In this document: positions 8,615 through 17,746 of the stretch, piece after piece | Layout of the letters: each line of letters starts with the position of its first letter | Position numbering within the stretch: position 1 is the first letter of the stretch | DNA from: an uncultured Isosphaeraceae bacterium | GTDB taxonomy: Bacteria > Planctomycetota > Planctomycetia > Isosphaerales > Isosphaeraceae | Reading direction: 5' to 3' | Length of the DNA stretch: 64,000 nucleotides | NCBI GenBank assembly: GCA_945957605.1 | Contig: CAMFLR010000004.1 | Coordinates: 558,001-622,000, forward strand | Notes under the pieces: generated by a model | What the model was told of the DNA's origin: nothing | Seen by the model: the letters and a program-made list of their open reading frames with translations, nothing else | Databases searched by the model: none | Translations under genes and position numbers: made by a program

Positions 8615-8901
8615 GAAACCTCGTCCTTTCCTTTGGGCGTAAGCCAGCGGTCCACGATCGCCTGCAAGGGCGACGTGTTCAGGAAGTGGTACTTGTAGCG
8701 GCTCTCCCGCTTTGTGGTGAGCAGACCGACCGACTCCAGCACGTCGAGATGTTGCGAGATCGCCTGGCGCGTGAGCGCAAGGTCGTGCTTCATCGCCAAA
8801 CGCGTGCAGAGTTCGAACAAAGTTTGACCGTCGCGCTCGCGCAACTCGTCGAGAATTGCCCGACGCGCCGGCGCACTCAACGCTTCAAACAGATCGGCCA
8901 T
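8611..8901 (-). CDS. ArsR-family winged-helix regulator
   Basis: 96 aa. Typical small HTH regulator: LFEALSAPARRAILDELRERDG at the N-terminus, recognition helix region TRQAISQHLDVLESVGLL, then wing TKRESRYKYHFLN and DRWL. No arsenic- or metal-type Cys pair is seen in the DNA-binding helix, and the pairing with a VOC gene is typical of the SdpR-like branch. It likely represses its own operon through the perfect palindrome at 8913-8932. The start codon lies about seven bases after the -10 box, so the mRNA may be leaderless. Confidence 0.9.
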   Translation of the reverse strand: MADLFEALSAPARRAILDELRERDGQTLFELCTRLAMKHDLALTRQAISQHLDVLESVGLLTTKRESRYKYHFLNTSPLQAIVDRWLTPKGKDEVS

Positions 8902-8907
8902 GAGTGG

Positions 8908-8937
8908 ACTATAGGCAAGTCATGACTTGCCTGTCAA
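8908..8937 (-). promoter_or_regulatory. Promoter and palindromic operator of the ArsR-VOC operon
   Basis: On the minus strand: -35 TTGACA (8932-8937), 18-base spacer, -10 TATAGT (8908-8913). A perfect 20-bp palindrome, AGGCAAGTCATGACTTGCCT (8913-8932), fills the space between the boxes. This is the classic position for a repressor that blocks RNA polymerase, and ArsR proteins bind such dyads. The predicted transcription start coincides with the A of the ATG at 8901. Confidence 0.8.
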
Positions 8938-8965
8938 GCGAGTGTTGGAAGCTGGGTTCATCAAC

Positions 8966-9004
8966 GCAAAAACCAACGCCAGACCGGTCGGTCTGGCGTT
9001 GGTT
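8966..9004 (-). terminator. Rho-independent terminator of pgi
   Basis: Perfect 15-bp stem (8971-8985 with 8990-9004) and a 4-base loop. On the minus strand it is followed by TTTTTGCG. It lies 27 bases beyond the pgi stop. Confidence 0.85.
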
Positions 9005-9031
9005 CTGAGATTGAAACAGCTTGGCCCAGGC

Positions 9032-10669
9032 TTACTTCGCCTTGCAGGAGCGATAGCGGCGGATCAGCGCGTTGGTCGAGCTATCGTGCTTGAGTTCGGC
9101 GGAGCTTGAGGCATCGAGTTCAGGAATGATCCGCTGCGCGAGGACCTTACCAAGTTCGACGCCCCACTGGTCGAACGAGCCGATCTCCCAGACCACGCCT
9201 TGCGTGAAGACGCTGTGCTCGTAAAGCGCGACGAGTTTGCCGAGCATTTCGGGCGTGAGGTGATCGGCCAGAATGACGTTACTCGGGCGGTTGCCTTCAA
9301 ACGTCTTGTGCGGAACAAGGGCGTCGGCAACGCCTTCCGCCTTCACCTGTTCGGCCGTCTTGCCGAACGCCAGCGCTTCAGCCTGCGCGAAGACATTCGA
9401 CATGAGAATGTCGTGATGCTTGCCGACCGGGTTGAGCGACTTGCAGAACGCGATCAAGTCGCACGGAATCAGCCGCGTTCCCTGGTGAATAAGCTGATAG
9501 AACGAGTGCTGGCCGTTCGTGCCTGGCTCACCCCAGTAGATCGGTCCGGTTTCATATGTGACCGTGCGGCCGTCGAGCGTTACGTGCTTGCCGTTGCTCT
9601 CCATCGTGAGTTGCTGGAGATAGGCGGGGAAGCGGCGAAGGTACTGGTCATAGGGCAGAACCGCGACGGTTTCAGCTTCGAAGAAGTCGGCGTACCAGAC
9701 TTCGAGCAAGCCCATGATGACCGGCAGGTTCTTCTCGAACGGTGTCGTGCGGAAGTGCTCGTCCATCGCGTGAAAGCCGGCGAGCATCGCGCGGAAGTTC
9801 TCGGGACCGATCGCGATCATGGTCGAAAGACCAATCGCCGAGTCCATCGAATAGCGGCCGCCAACCCAGTCCCAGAAGCCGAACATGTTCGCGGTGTCGA
9901 TGCCGAACTTAGACACCTCCTTCGCAGCCGTGGAAACAGCGACGAAGTGCTTGGCAACGGCCGCGTCGTCCTTCAGCTTCGCGAGAGTCCACGCCCGCGC
10001 CGAGTTGGCGTTGGTCATGGTTTCGAGCGTGGTGAACGTCTTCGATGCGACGATGAACAGCGTGTCTTCGGGATCGAGGTCCTGCGTCGCTTCGGCGAAG
10101 TCTGTGCCGTCGACGTTCGAGACGAAGCGGAAGTTGATCGAGCGATCGCTGTAATGCTTGAGCGCCTCGTACGCCATCACCGGGCCAAGGTCGGACCCAC
10201 CGATGCCGATGTTGATGACGTTTTTGATCTTCTTGCCGGTATAGCCCTTCCACTCGCCGCTGCGCACGCGGCCCGAGAAGGCGGCCATCTTGTCGAGCAC
10301 TTCGTGAACTTCCGGAACCACGTTCACGCCGTCGACAACGATCGACTGATCCTTCGTCGCCCGCAGCGCCACATGTAGCACAGCGCGATTTTCGGTGATG
10401 TTGATCTTATCGCCGCGGAACATCGCGTCGATGCGATCCTTCAAGCCCGACTCTTTCGCGAGTTGAAAGAGCAACTTGAGCGTTTCATCGGTGACGCGGT
10501 TCTTGGAGTAGTCGAGAAAAACCCCGGTCGCTTCGGCGGTCAGCCGTTCGCCGCGCGTGGCATCGGCGGCGAAAATGTCGCGCAGATGCTGTCCCTTGAT
10601 CGCCTGAAAATGAGCCTCGAGCGCCTTCCATGCCGGTCGACTGGTCGTGGGAGCTACGGCTTCACTCAT
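9032..10669 (-). CDS. pgi: Glucose-6-phosphate isomerase
   Basis: 545 aa, standard for the bacterial/eukaryotic type. It interconverts glucose-6-phosphate and fructose-6-phosphate. Signature regions: [74 protein letters not shown] and [10 protein letters not shown], which contain the catalytic Glu, His and Lys. Single-gene unit with its own terminator. Strong C/G-ending codon bias suggests high expression. Confidence 0.97.
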   Translation of the reverse strand: MSEAVAPTTSRPAWKALEAHFQAIKGQHLRDIFAADATRGERLTAEATGVFLDYSKNRVTDETLKLLFQLAKESGLKDRIDAMFRGDKINITENRAVLHVALRATKDQSIVVDGVNVVPEVHEVLDKMAAFSGRVRSGEWKGYTGKKIKNVINIGIGGSDLGPVMAYEALKHYSDRSINFRFVSNVDGTDFAEATQDLDPEDTLFIVASKTFTTLETMTNANSARAWTLAKLKDDAAVAKHFVAVSTAAKEVSKFGIDTANMFGFWDWVGGRYSMDSAIGLSTMIAIGPENFRAMLAGFHAMDEHFRTTPFEKNLPVIMGLLEVWYADFFEAETVAVLPYDQYLRRFPAYLQQLTMESNGKHVTLDGRTVTYETGPIYWGEPGTNGQHSFYQLIHQGTRLIPCDLIAFCKSLNPVGKHHDILMSNVFAQAEALAFGKTAEQVKAEGVADALVPHKTFEGNRPSNVILADHLTPEMLGKLVALYEHSVFTQGVVWEIGSFDQWGVELGKVLAQRIIPELDASSSAELKHDSSTNALIRRYRSCKAK

Positions 10670-10965
10670 GGGTTTTTCTCGTCTCTTTGCGTTTGAGAAC
10701 CACGGCGCATTCGCGCATCGGCAGGTGTCAAAAAACGGTCAACCGCCGCGAGGGCGCACGACGCCCACTATGTTCCCCACCCTTGTACCTTAACGGTCTG
10801 CCAAGCGGGAGTTGCTTCCGCCATTTATAACCCTAGAACCAGTCACGACGTTTGGCTGACGGCGCGTCCGTCGGATTGGAGACGGCACAACGTTTGCAAT
10901 ACGCACAGCAACCTCGGGCGCCGCTGGCGGTCATCCATCCACGAACGGAATTGAGTCGGAAGCCG
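10670..10965. other. Divergent intergenic region pgi / metallopeptidase
   Basis: About 296 bases between divergent starts. A TTGACA lies on the minus strand around 10727-10732 but no -10 box follows at the right distance. No gene is supported; the open frame that begins at 10852 is the unneeded upstream part of the peptidase frame. Confidence 0.35.
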
Positions 10966-12072
10966 ATGAAGATCTTTCATTGCGACAACTGCGATCAACT
11001 TGTTTTTTTCGAGAATACGAAGTGTGTGTCATGCGGCCATCTGCTCGCGTTCCTGCCCGAATGCGCGGACATGGCATCGCTGGTGCCGGATGACGCCGGG
11101 GGATATCGCCGTGCAGGCTCGAAGTCGAATTCACCTCGTTACAAGCTATGCAGCAACTACGAAACACACGAAGTTTGCAACTGGGCCGTGCCGTTCGATT
11201 CGCCCAGCACTCTTTGCCGTTCCTGTGATCTAACTCGCACCATACCCGACCTCTCCGCGCCAGGCGCGCGTGATAGCTGGGCACGGCTCGAAGCTGCTAA
11301 ACGACGATTGGTCTACACGCTCGACATTCTGAAACTTCCCGTCGAATCCAAAACCGCGAACCCCGATCGCGGTCTGACATTCGAATTTCTTGCCGACTCA
11401 GACGATCCCGAGGCCCCGCCAATTCTCACGGGACACGCCGATGGTGTGATTACCATCAACATTGCCGAATCTGACGACGTCGAACGAGAGAAGCGCAAAT
11501 CGCAGTTCCAGGAAACGTATCGCACCGTTCTGGGTCATTTCCGGCACGAGATTGGCCACTATTACTGGGATCGCCTGGTTCGCGATAGCGAAGCGCTCGA
11601 ACCGTTTCGTGAGTTGTTCGGCGATGACCGGGCCGATTATGCCGGGGCACTTCAGAAGCATCACACGAACGGTGCGCCGGCAGACTGGAACACGTCGTTC
11701 GTCTCGGCCTATGCCAGTGCCCATCCCTGGGAAGACTGGGCCGAAACGTGGGCGCATTACATGCACATCATCGACACGTTGGAAACCGCCGACGCATCGG
11801 GCCTGGCGCTTCGTCCCCGTCGTGGCGATGAACCTTCGCTCAAGCCCGATCCCAAGGCAGTCGGCCGCCAGCCGCGGTCGTTCGACACCATGATCAAGCG
11901 ATGGTTTTCGCTCACCTATGTGCTGAACAACCTCAACCGCGGCATGGGATTGCCCGACGCTTATCCCTTTGTCCTGTCGACGGCGGCCGTTGAGAAACTG
12001 CGATTCGTGCACGACGTGATCGAAGCTGGAGACCGCACAGAATCACTTGCTCCCGCGGCCGCGCAAGCATAA
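10966..12072 (+). CDS. Zinc-ribbon putative metallopeptidase (COG4307 / Peptidase_Mx type)
   Basis: 368 aa from the ATG at 10966 (MKIFHCDNC). Residues 1-25 are a zinc ribbon (C6, C9, C20, C23), with further Cys pairs around 62-71 and 84-87. HFRHEIGHYYWDRL holds the HExxH zinc site (H194, E195, H198), and DWAETWAHYMHI downstream supplies a likely third ligand. This matches the zinc-binding peptidase family whose members are cytoplasmic and uncharacterised. There is no signal peptide. It stands alone, with divergent pgi upstream. Confidence 0.85.
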   Translation: MKIFHCDNCDQLVFFENTKCVSCGHLLAFLPECADMASLVPDDAGGYRRAGSKSNSPRYKLCSNYETHEVCNWAVPFDSPSTLCRSCDLTRTIPDLSAPGARDSWARLEAAKRRLVYTLDILKLPVESKTANPDRGLTFEFLADSDDPEAPPILTGHADGVITINIAESDDVEREKRKSQFQETYRTVLGHFRHEIGHYYWDRLVRDSEALEPFRELFGDDRADYAGALQKHHTNGAPADWNTSFVSAYASAHPWEDWAETWAHYMHIIDTLETADASGLALRPRRGDEPSLKPDPKAVGRQPRSFDTMIKRWFSLTYVLNNLNRGMGLPDAYPFVLSTAAVEKLRFVHDVIEAGDRTESLAPAAAQA

Positions 12073-12076
12073 CCGA

Positions 12077-12541
12077 TCAAGGACAGGGGCTGATGTCGAC
12101 AGGATCAACATCGCCTGACGTGACCGTACCGCTGCCATCCACTGTGAATGTGAAGGATCCGGTCGTAACGATCTTGGATCCTTCGCGTTTCTGTGCGTCC
12201 TTGGCAAAAAGCGAGAGCGGCGCCTCGAAAATTGCCGTGACGTGCTTGTGATCGGAGTCGTGAATGACAGGACTTCCCACGGCCGCAAGCATCGTCCCAG
12301 ACGTTCCCGCGCCCTTCCACGCTTTAACGACGACGTTGCCCGACAGCACATTCACGTGTTGAAGATGCACGATCACGCGATACTTTGACGTCGAGCCACA
12401 CCGCGCGTTCTGCCAGACAATGTTCTTGATCATCGGCCTCGACGGCGCGACATCTGCGGTTGCACGAGGCGTGCGGCTGACAAAAAAGATTGTTCCTGCG
12501 ATCGCCAGCAAACCAACTGCGACGAGCACTTTCCGCGGCAT
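12077..12541 (-). CDS. Exported hypothetical protein
   Basis: 154 aa from the ATG at 12541, preceded by GGGAGA. Residues 5-22 form an N-terminal signal anchor or signal peptide (VLVAVGLLAIAGTIFFV). The rest is beta-rich, with two Cys (one in NARCGSTSKYR, one three residues from the end, ISPCP) that might form a disulfide. No family recognised. The stop is 4 bases from that of the convergent metallopeptidase. Confidence 0.6.
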   Translation of the reverse strand: MPRKVLVAVGLLAIAGTIFFVSRTPRATADVAPSRPMIKNIVWQNARCGSTSKYRVIVHLQHVNVLSGNVVVKAWKGAGTSGTMLAAVGSPVIHDSDHKHVTAIFEAPLSLFAKDAQKREGSKIVTTGSFTFTVDGSGTVTSGDVDPVDISPCP

Positions 12542-12733
12542 CGGCGTTCTCCCTAACAGAATCAATGTGAGACATCTGGATTTGGCGAAGATCTTTTCTA
12601 TTTCAAGGCACAAGCGCGACTCAGTCAATCCGCAACATGAGGATAACGGACCAAACAGTTGACGAACGCCCTGCACTCGGCCACCATCATCGCTCGTTGA
12701 TTCTTCGCGTTTCCGACGATCTTCGAGCGAACC

Positions 12734-13453
12734 ATGATCGACTCCGCAATTGTTCACGCCACCCGCCGCTGGCTATTCACGTTCCTTCTCGTCGCGATGC
12801 CAGCGAGTTTTTCCCAGGCACAAACGCCTTCAAAGCCCGATACATCGCGACCGACTCGCGTGCTCTTCCTGGGCAATAGCATCACGCTGCACGGTCCGTC
12901 TGAAGCGATCGGTTGGAGCGGCAACTGGGGTATGGCTGCGAGTTCGGCCGAGAAAGACTATGCGCATCTCTTGCTGGCGCGCATCGCGAAAAAGTCAGGA
13001 AAAGCGCCTGAATCGCAAATCACCAATATCGCCGATTTTGAGCGGAATTCAGCGAGCTTCGACATCAAACAACGACTCAAACGCGAATTGGCGTTCGCTC
13101 CCGATCTGATCATCGTGGCGATCGGTGAAAACGTGCCTGCGCTTGCGAACGACGATGCACGCAAAGCATTTCGTGCGGGATTCACTCGACTGATCAACGA
13201 ACTGAAAACAACCGGAAAGCCGCGAATTGTAGTTCGAAGCTGCTTTTGGGCCGATGCAGCGAAAGACGACATTATGCGAGCCGTCGCGCAGGAGTCGGGC
13301 GCTACGTGGGTCGATATTTCGGCACTGGGCAAGTTCGAAACGAATTTCGCGCGTTCCGAACGACCGTTCAAACACGAAGGTGTCGCCGGTCATCCTGGCG
13401 ACCGGGGCATGCGCGCAATCGCCGAAGCACTGTGGTCAGCGATTGAGAAATAA
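12734..13453 (+). CDS. Secreted SGNH/GDSL-type hydrolase
   Basis: 239 aa with a signal peptide (residues 1-30, ending ...SFSQAQ). Block I RVLFLGNSITLHG carries the nucleophile Ser in the GNS form of GDS; block III is IIVAIGENVPAL with the GxN motif; block V lies in HEGVAGHPGDRGM with the catalytic Asp and His. The fold deacylates or de-esterifies polysaccharides and lipids; the substrate here is unknown. Length and order fit the family. A hairpin (13471-13499) follows the stop. Confidence 0.85.
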   Translation: MIDSAIVHATRRWLFTFLLVAMPASFSQAQTPSKPDTSRPTRVLFLGNSITLHGPSEAIGWSGNWGMAASSAEKDYAHLLLARIAKKSGKAPESQITNIADFERNSASFDIKQRLKRELAFAPDLIIVAIGENVPALANDDARKAFRAGFTRLINELKTTGKPRIVVRSCFWADAAKDDIMRAVAQESGATWVDISALGKFETNFARSERPFKHEGVAGHPGDRGMRAIAEALWSAIEK

Positions 13454-13470
13454 AGAGATTCGATGTGATC

Positions 13471-13499
13471 GTCTCCCCGAACTTAGTGGTCGGGGAGAC
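13471..13499. terminator. Hairpin between convergent SGNH and DUF1080 genes
   Basis: Perfect 10-bp stem GTCTCCCCGA/TCGGGGAGAC with a 9-base loop, 17 bases after the SGNH hydrolase stop. There is no clear T-tract on either strand, so it may act as a bidirectional processing or weak termination signal. Confidence 0.5.
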
Positions 13500-13578
13500 A
13501 CACTTCGAGTCAATCACGTGTAGCCAAACTTTTGAGACTTTCTTGCAGAACGTGCTCGCGGTTCGCCTCGCTACCCAT

Positions 13579-14265
13579 TCACAATGTTTTGAGCATCACT
13601 TTTCGAAACTCAACGCGATATCCTTCCGCTTCCAACCCGACATATCCCTTCAAAGCTTCGCAATCGGTCCACTCGACGGTCGTGAATCCATTGATCCAAA
13701 GCCGAACGTCCTTTCCCTTGCATGTGACTTCAAACGTGTTCCACTCGCCCGGTGGCTTCACTGTCTTCGCAAGCGTTTTCTTGCTGAAATCAAAACGCGT
13801 CAGCTTGCCATTCACCGGCGATTCGCCGAATAGCCATCCGCCGGGCCCGGGCCCGGTCTGTGCCTGAATCCAGGTTGATGCATCCTTTGAATTGCGTGCG
13901 TAAATGCCCGAGTTGTACCCCTTCTTGCCCGATGTTACCGGGATGAATCGCCACTCGACGTGATAGATAAAGTCGCCAAGTTCCTTTTCGTACCGCAGCC
14001 ATTCGTGCCCTTTGTCACCGGCGCAAATGAGCACACCGGTCGCAGGATCGAACGACCATTGATTATCGGCGTTGAGTTTATCCTTGGCGTGCAAAGTGGC
14101 GCGGGTCCAGTTCTTCAAATCGGGACCGGCTTCCTTGAGCAGGTCAGTCCAGCCGTTTGGCTTTGCCTCAAGAGCGCTCTTCGACGGTTCCTGGGCTCGC
14201 GCATCGACTGCAAAAACAAGGACAATTCCCGCGAGAATCGTCGCGAAACGAAGGCCCACGCGCAT
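13579..14265 (-). CDS. Secreted DUF1080 (3-keto-disaccharide hydrolase-like) protein
   Basis: 228 aa; signal peptide at residues 1-25. The concanavalin-like fold is shown by GWTDLL, WSFDPATGVLICAG, FIYHVEWRF, KKGYNSGIYARN, PPGEWNTFEVTCKGKDVRLWINGF and GYVGLEAEGYRVEFRKV. DUF1080 proteins are abundant in planctomycetes, and characterised members cleave 3-keto-glycosides. It starts 112 bases from, and divergent to, a Tat-exported Gfo/Idh/MocA oxidoreductase, a pairing that fits 3-keto-sugar metabolism in the periplasm. Confidence 0.88.
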   Translation of the reverse strand: MRVGLRFATILAGIVLVFAVDARAQEPSKSALEAKPNGWTDLLKEAGPDLKNWTRATLHAKDKLNADNQWSFDPATGVLICAGDKGHEWLRYEKELGDFIYHVEWRFIPVTSGKKGYNSGIYARNSKDASTWIQAQTGPGPGGWLFGESPVNGKLTRFDFSKKTLAKTVKPPGEWNTFEVTCKGKDVRLWINGFTTVEWTDCEALKGYVGLEAEGYRVEFRKVMLKTL

Positions 14266-14377
14266 GGAGAGACTCCCAGGACAATGCCGGTAGAGACTTG
14301 AGGTTCGAGCGTCGGTCTGTTAGACACTGTTGAACAATTTGATCTCGCAGTCCCACCCCAGGCAAGGGCCCACCGAT

Positions 14378-15661
14378 ATGCAGTTTCCCACCCGCCGCGA
14401 ATTTTTGGCGACTTCGGCGCTAGCCGCCGGGTCGGTCGCCCTGGGGCAAGACAAACCAGCGCCTCCGTCCGAAAAAATCCGCCTTGGCTTCATCGGCGTC
14501 GGCGGGATGGGCAGCGGACTCCTGAACATATTCAAGTCCATGCCCGACGTCAGCGTCGCTGCGGTTTGCGACGTTTACGACGCCCACCTTCAAAAGGCGA
14601 AAGCGGCCGCCGGCGGCAAGCCTGACACCTACGTCGACTTCCGGCGCGTGCTCGATCGCAAGGATATCGACGCCGTCGTGATCGCCACGCCCGACCACTG
14701 GCACGCGATTCCCGCCATTCTCGCCTGCCAGAGCGGTAAGGACGTCTATTGCGAAAAGCCGCTGGCTTATCGTATTTCCGAGTCGCGGGCGATGGTTAAC
14801 GCCGCGAACAAATACAAACGCGTTACTCAGATGGGGAACCTGATTCACGCCGGCGAGAATTACCACCGAGTCGCCGAAATCGTGCAGTCGGGCGTCCTTG
14901 GCCGGATCATGAAGACGCGCGTTTGGATGTCGGCAGATCGCAAGCTGATCGGCGATCCTTCAGACACCGCTCCGCCGCCGGGCGTCGACTACGATCTCTG
15001 GCTTGGCCCAGCGCCCAAGCGGCCGTTCAACCCGAACCGCTTCACATTCAACTGGCGGTACTTCTGGGACTACGGCGGGGGTTACCTCACCGACTTTGTG
15101 TGCCATATTGTTGACTTGGTACATTGGTCGATGGAGGTCGACGCCCCGACGACCATCGCCGCCACGGGCGGGCGTTACATTACCGGCGACAACGGCGAAA
15201 CGCCCGACACTCTTGAAGTGATTTATCACTACAAGAAGAAAGACGGCACTGAGTTCGACATGATCTGGAGTCAGATGGATCATTCGAGCTTCGCGCCTCA
15301 GGGGAAGAGCCCAGGCGCCATGTTCCAGGGTACCAATGCCACACTGGTTGCCGATTACGGCTCGTTCAAGATTTTCAATGAGAACGGCAACGAGATCAAA
15401 CTCCCCGAGAAAACGCTGCCGCGCTCACCGGGGCACCATCGCGAGTTCCTGAACGCGATCAAGTCGCGCGGGAAGACGTCGTGCCACTTTGAATATGGGC
15501 ACCGGCTGTCGAGTGTCGGACACCTCGGCAACATCTCGCTCTGGACGGGCGAAACGCTGAAGTGGGACGCGAAGTCTGAGCGGGTTGTGAACCATCCCGA
15601 GGCGAACGTACACCTGGCCCGCCAGGAATACCGCAATCCCTGGTCGATTCCGCAGGTTTGA
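14378..15661 (+). CDS. Tat-exported Gfo/Idh/MocA family oxidoreductase
   Basis: 427 aa from the ATG at 14378. TRREFLATSALAAGSVALG is a Tat signal. Then come the NAD(P) Rossmann motif LGFIGVGGMGSG, the CEKPLAY motif with catalytic Lys, and a C-terminal substrate domain (NWRYFWDYGGGYLTDFVCHIVDLVHW) with His residues. These proteins oxidise or reduce sugars and inositols with a tightly bound cofactor. It is the first gene of a unit with the 104-aa acidic-tail protein (3-base gap) and the FG-GAP protein, ended by the terminator at 17247. Confidence 0.93.
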   Translation: MQFPTRREFLATSALAAGSVALGQDKPAPPSEKIRLGFIGVGGMGSGLLNIFKSMPDVSVAAVCDVYDAHLQKAKAAAGGKPDTYVDFRRVLDRKDIDAVVIATPDHWHAIPAILACQSGKDVYCEKPLAYRISESRAMVNAANKYKRVTQMGNLIHAGENYHRVAEIVQSGVLGRIMKTRVWMSADRKLIGDPSDTAPPPGVDYDLWLGPAPKRPFNPNRFTFNWRYFWDYGGGYLTDFVCHIVDLVHWSMEVDAPTTIAATGGRYITGDNGETPDTLEVIYHYKKKDGTEFDMIWSQMDHSSFAPQGKSPGAMFQGTNATLVADYGSFKIFNENGNEIKLPEKTLPRSPGHHREFLNAIKSRGKTSCHFEYGHRLSSVGHLGNISLWTGETLKWDAKSERVVNHPEANVHLARQEYRNPWSIPQV

Positions 15662-15664
15662 ACG

Positions 15665-15979
15665 ATGATTGAGCTACTGGCCATACCCGCGTGGAACACG
15701 GCAGGGACAACGCTCGAAGCGTGGATTGCTGCGCTCAGCGCACAGGCGGGCGAGCAGGTTCAGCTTGATAGCGACCCGCCGCAAGGGGCGTGGATCGAGT
15801 TGCCCACGCTGCGGATTCGCGGATATGCCATGTTCGCGGATTCGCACGTTGAGGCGATCAACTTCGAGCTGTATGCACCCGAACCTGCCGCAGCAATCGC
15901 GCTGTTGGAACAGACCGCCGCGGGGCTTGCGTGGGAAATTCACCCCGACGATGAAGACGAAGAAGAAGACGACGACTGA
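15665..15979 (+). CDS. Small hypothetical protein with acidic C-terminal tail
   Basis: 104 aa, ATG at 15665, three bases after the oxidoreductase stop. A compact alpha/beta domain (LEAWIAALSAQ, LRIRGYAMFADSHVEAINFELY, AAIALLEQTAAGLAWEI) ends in a run of Asp/Glu. No signal peptide, so it should be cytoplasmic, unlike both neighbours. An overlapping frame (15669-15983) is also open but lacks protein-like composition. Function unknown. Confidence 0.6.
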   Translation: MIELLAIPAWNTAGTTLEAWIAALSAQAGEQVQLDSDPPQGAWIELPTLRIRGYAMFADSHVEAINFELYAPEPAAAIALLEQTAAGLAWEIHPDDEDEEEDDD

Positions 15980-16009
15980 TTGATTCCAACACCAGGGAGC
16001 TTTTTAGCG

Positions 16010-17224
16010 ATGATTCGACGCCATATGTTTTTCGCAGTACTCGTTGGCGCGTTGATGACGCAAGCCGCTAGCGCCGAGGGCGTGAAGTGGAAGAAGCACG
16101 ACATCAATCCCAAGAGCATCAACGAGGCCGCCGGCGCACTTGATGTTGATAACGACGGCAAGATCGACATCATTTGCGGCGACACCTGGTACAAGGCGCC
16201 GAATTGGACTCCGCACCCGACCTGGAAGGTGAAAGTGCAGGGGACCTACACCTTCGACTTCGCCAACATGCCGCTCGACGTGAATGGCGACGGCAACACT
16301 GACATCGTCACAGTTTCCTACTTCGGCAAGAGTGTTGCTTGGGTGGAAAACCCGGGCGTTACCGGCAAGGAATGGACGTACCACGAAATCGGCGTGCCAG
16401 GCTCGAGCGAGTGCGCGGTGCGCGTCGATCTCGACGGTGACGGCGTTGGCGACATCCTTCCGAACACCGTTTCCGCGCTGGTCTGGTACTCGGTCGAGAA
16501 GAATCCCAACGGTAAGGGCGTGGTCTTCAAGGAACACAACTTCTCGAACCATAAAGGCTCATGGGGACACGGAGTAGGCTCGGGGGACATCAACGCTGAC
16601 GGCCGCATCGACATCCTCACGCCGAACGGCTGGTTCGAAAGCCCGGCCGATCCCAAGCACGACACCTGGACGTGGCACGCGGATTGGAACCTGGGTCAAA
16701 CGGGTATTCAGATCCTTGCTCGCGACCTCGACGGCGATGGCCTTGTCGACCTGATTTACGGCACGGGTCACGCGATCGGCCTGTACTGGGCGAAGCAAGA
16801 GAAGTCGGCCGATGGCAAGGTGACCTGGAAGAAGCAGCTGATCGACGACGAGATTTCGTCGGTTCACACGCTGCTCTGGGCCGACCTGGACGGCGACGGC
16901 AAGGCGGATGAACTGATCAGTGGCAAGCGGGTGTATGCTCACGAGGCCGAGCCGGGCGACATCGAAGCGCCGATTATTGCCTATTACAAGTTCGACAAGG
17001 CCAAGGGCGGCTGGGATCGGTCGATCATTTCCAAGGGCAAGAAGGCGACGAACGCTCCCAAGGACGCCAAGCTGCGGAACGCCCAGGTCGACTTCGAGGC
17101 CGGCACCGCTGGCACGGGTCTTGAAATGACGGCGATCGACATCGATGGCGACGGCGATCTCGATCTTGTCGCGCCCGGCAAGAGCGGGCTGTACTTGTTT
17201 GAGAATCTTACGAAGTCGAAGTAA
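16010..17224 (+). CDS. Secreted FG-GAP/VCBS-repeat protein
   Basis: 404 aa from the ATG at 16010, after a GGGAG ribosome site. Residues 1-22 form a signal peptide. The rest holds calcium-type FG-GAP repeats, seen as DVDNDGKIDI, DVNGDGNTDI, DLDGDGVGDI, DINADGRIDI, DLDGDGLVDL, DLDGDGKADE and DIDGDGDLDL, spaced to fill a beta-propeller. Such proteins are extracellular and very common in planctomycetes. Role unknown. Same transcription unit as the Gfo/Idh/MocA gene. Confidence 0.9.
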   Translation: MIRRHMFFAVLVGALMTQAASAEGVKWKKHDINPKSINEAAGALDVDNDGKIDIICGDTWYKAPNWTPHPTWKVKVQGTYTFDFANMPLDVNGDGNTDIVTVSYFGKSVAWVENPGVTGKEWTYHEIGVPGSSECAVRVDLDGDGVGDILPNTVSALVWYSVEKNPNGKGVVFKEHNFSNHKGSWGHGVGSGDINADGRIDILTPNGWFESPADPKHDTWTWHADWNLGQTGIQILARDLDGDGLVDLIYGTGHAIGLYWAKQEKSADGKVTWKKQLIDDEISSVHTLLWADLDGDGKADELISGKRVYAHEAEPGDIEAPIIAYYKFDKAKGGWDRSIISKGKKATNAPKDAKLRNAQVDFEAGTAGTGLEMTAIDIDGDGDLDLVAPGKSGLYLFENLTKSK

Positions 17225-17246
17225 GCGATTGAACCTCGGCGCATGG

Positions 17247-17282
17247 AAAAGGCCGACCCCGGGTTGGGGTCGGCCTTTTTTG
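17247..17282 (+). terminator. Rho-independent terminator
   Basis: AAGGCCGACCCC, 5-base loop, GGGGTCGGCCTT, followed by TTTT. It closes the three-gene unit 14378-17224. Confidence 0.92.
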
Positions 17283-17314
17283 TTTCATGTCGTGACGCGA
17301 GGCCGTCGGTCAGA

Positions 17315-17548
17315 TCAAGGACCGACGCCACCGTGGGTACGGAACGGCGTCATGTGCGACGGCTGGTCGAGGAACCAGAAACGGTCCCAGTCGTCCCCGC
17401 CGAGACGGAGGTTTTCCGAGTCATTGAGCAACTGCTCAACGCGCTTCGGAGGATAGGCCGCATAGTGCGGCAGGGGGACCGGAGCACAGCCTTCGCCGAA
17501 GGCCATGACCACCCCCAGGAATAGCAGGGCTAGCCAGGGTTTACGCAT
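17315..17548 (-). CDS. Small conserved-looking lipoprotein
   Basis: 77 aa. Residues 1-21 are a lipoprotein signal, LLFLGVVMAFGEGC, with the lipobox Cys at 21. The mature part is short and hydrophilic, and ends with ERF-like aromatic pattern DWDRFWFLDQPSHMTP and HGGVGP. I believe this C-terminal pattern recurs in small planctomycete proteins, but I cannot check it. Transcribed alone. Function unknown. Confidence 0.65.
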   Translation of the reverse strand: MRKPWLALLFLGVVMAFGEGCAPVPLPHYAAYPPKRVEQLLNDSENLRLGGDDWDRFWFLDQPSHMTPFRTHGGVGP

Positions 17549-17591
17549 TCAGGGGATCCTCCCGCATTTCGTGCCTGGGGGTCGGCCAAAC

Positions 17592-17661
17592 CGCGACGCT
17601 CCGTCGCACAGTTCAAATCCCGAGGGGCGCTCCGCGCCAAATTCTCGGGGACCAACCCAGT
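17592..17661. repeat. Two small GC hairpins with CTC/TCC loops
   Basis: GCGACG-CTC-CGTCGC, then GGCGC-TCC-GCGCC nested in a CCGAG/CTCGG arm. They lie in the gap after the HU gene (minus strand) and might slow or end its transcript. No T-tract. A TTCAAATCC string here resembles a tRNA T-loop but has no matching stem. Confidence 0.4.
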
Positions 17662-17746
17662 TCACTCACGTCGGGTCCCGCCAGCGTTTTTCCCTGATTG
17701 CCCAGTCTTCCGGGTCGCGGAAAACTCGTGTTTCAAAGAGAAACGC

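Noticed and set aside
9200-10378. 392-aa open frame antisense to pgi
   Set aside because: A shadow from strong G/C third-position bias of pgi; Arg/Val/Asp-rich with no family pattern.
17611-17625. TTCAAATCC resembling a tRNA T-loop
   Set aside because: No T-stem, acceptor stem or anticodon arm can be formed around it.
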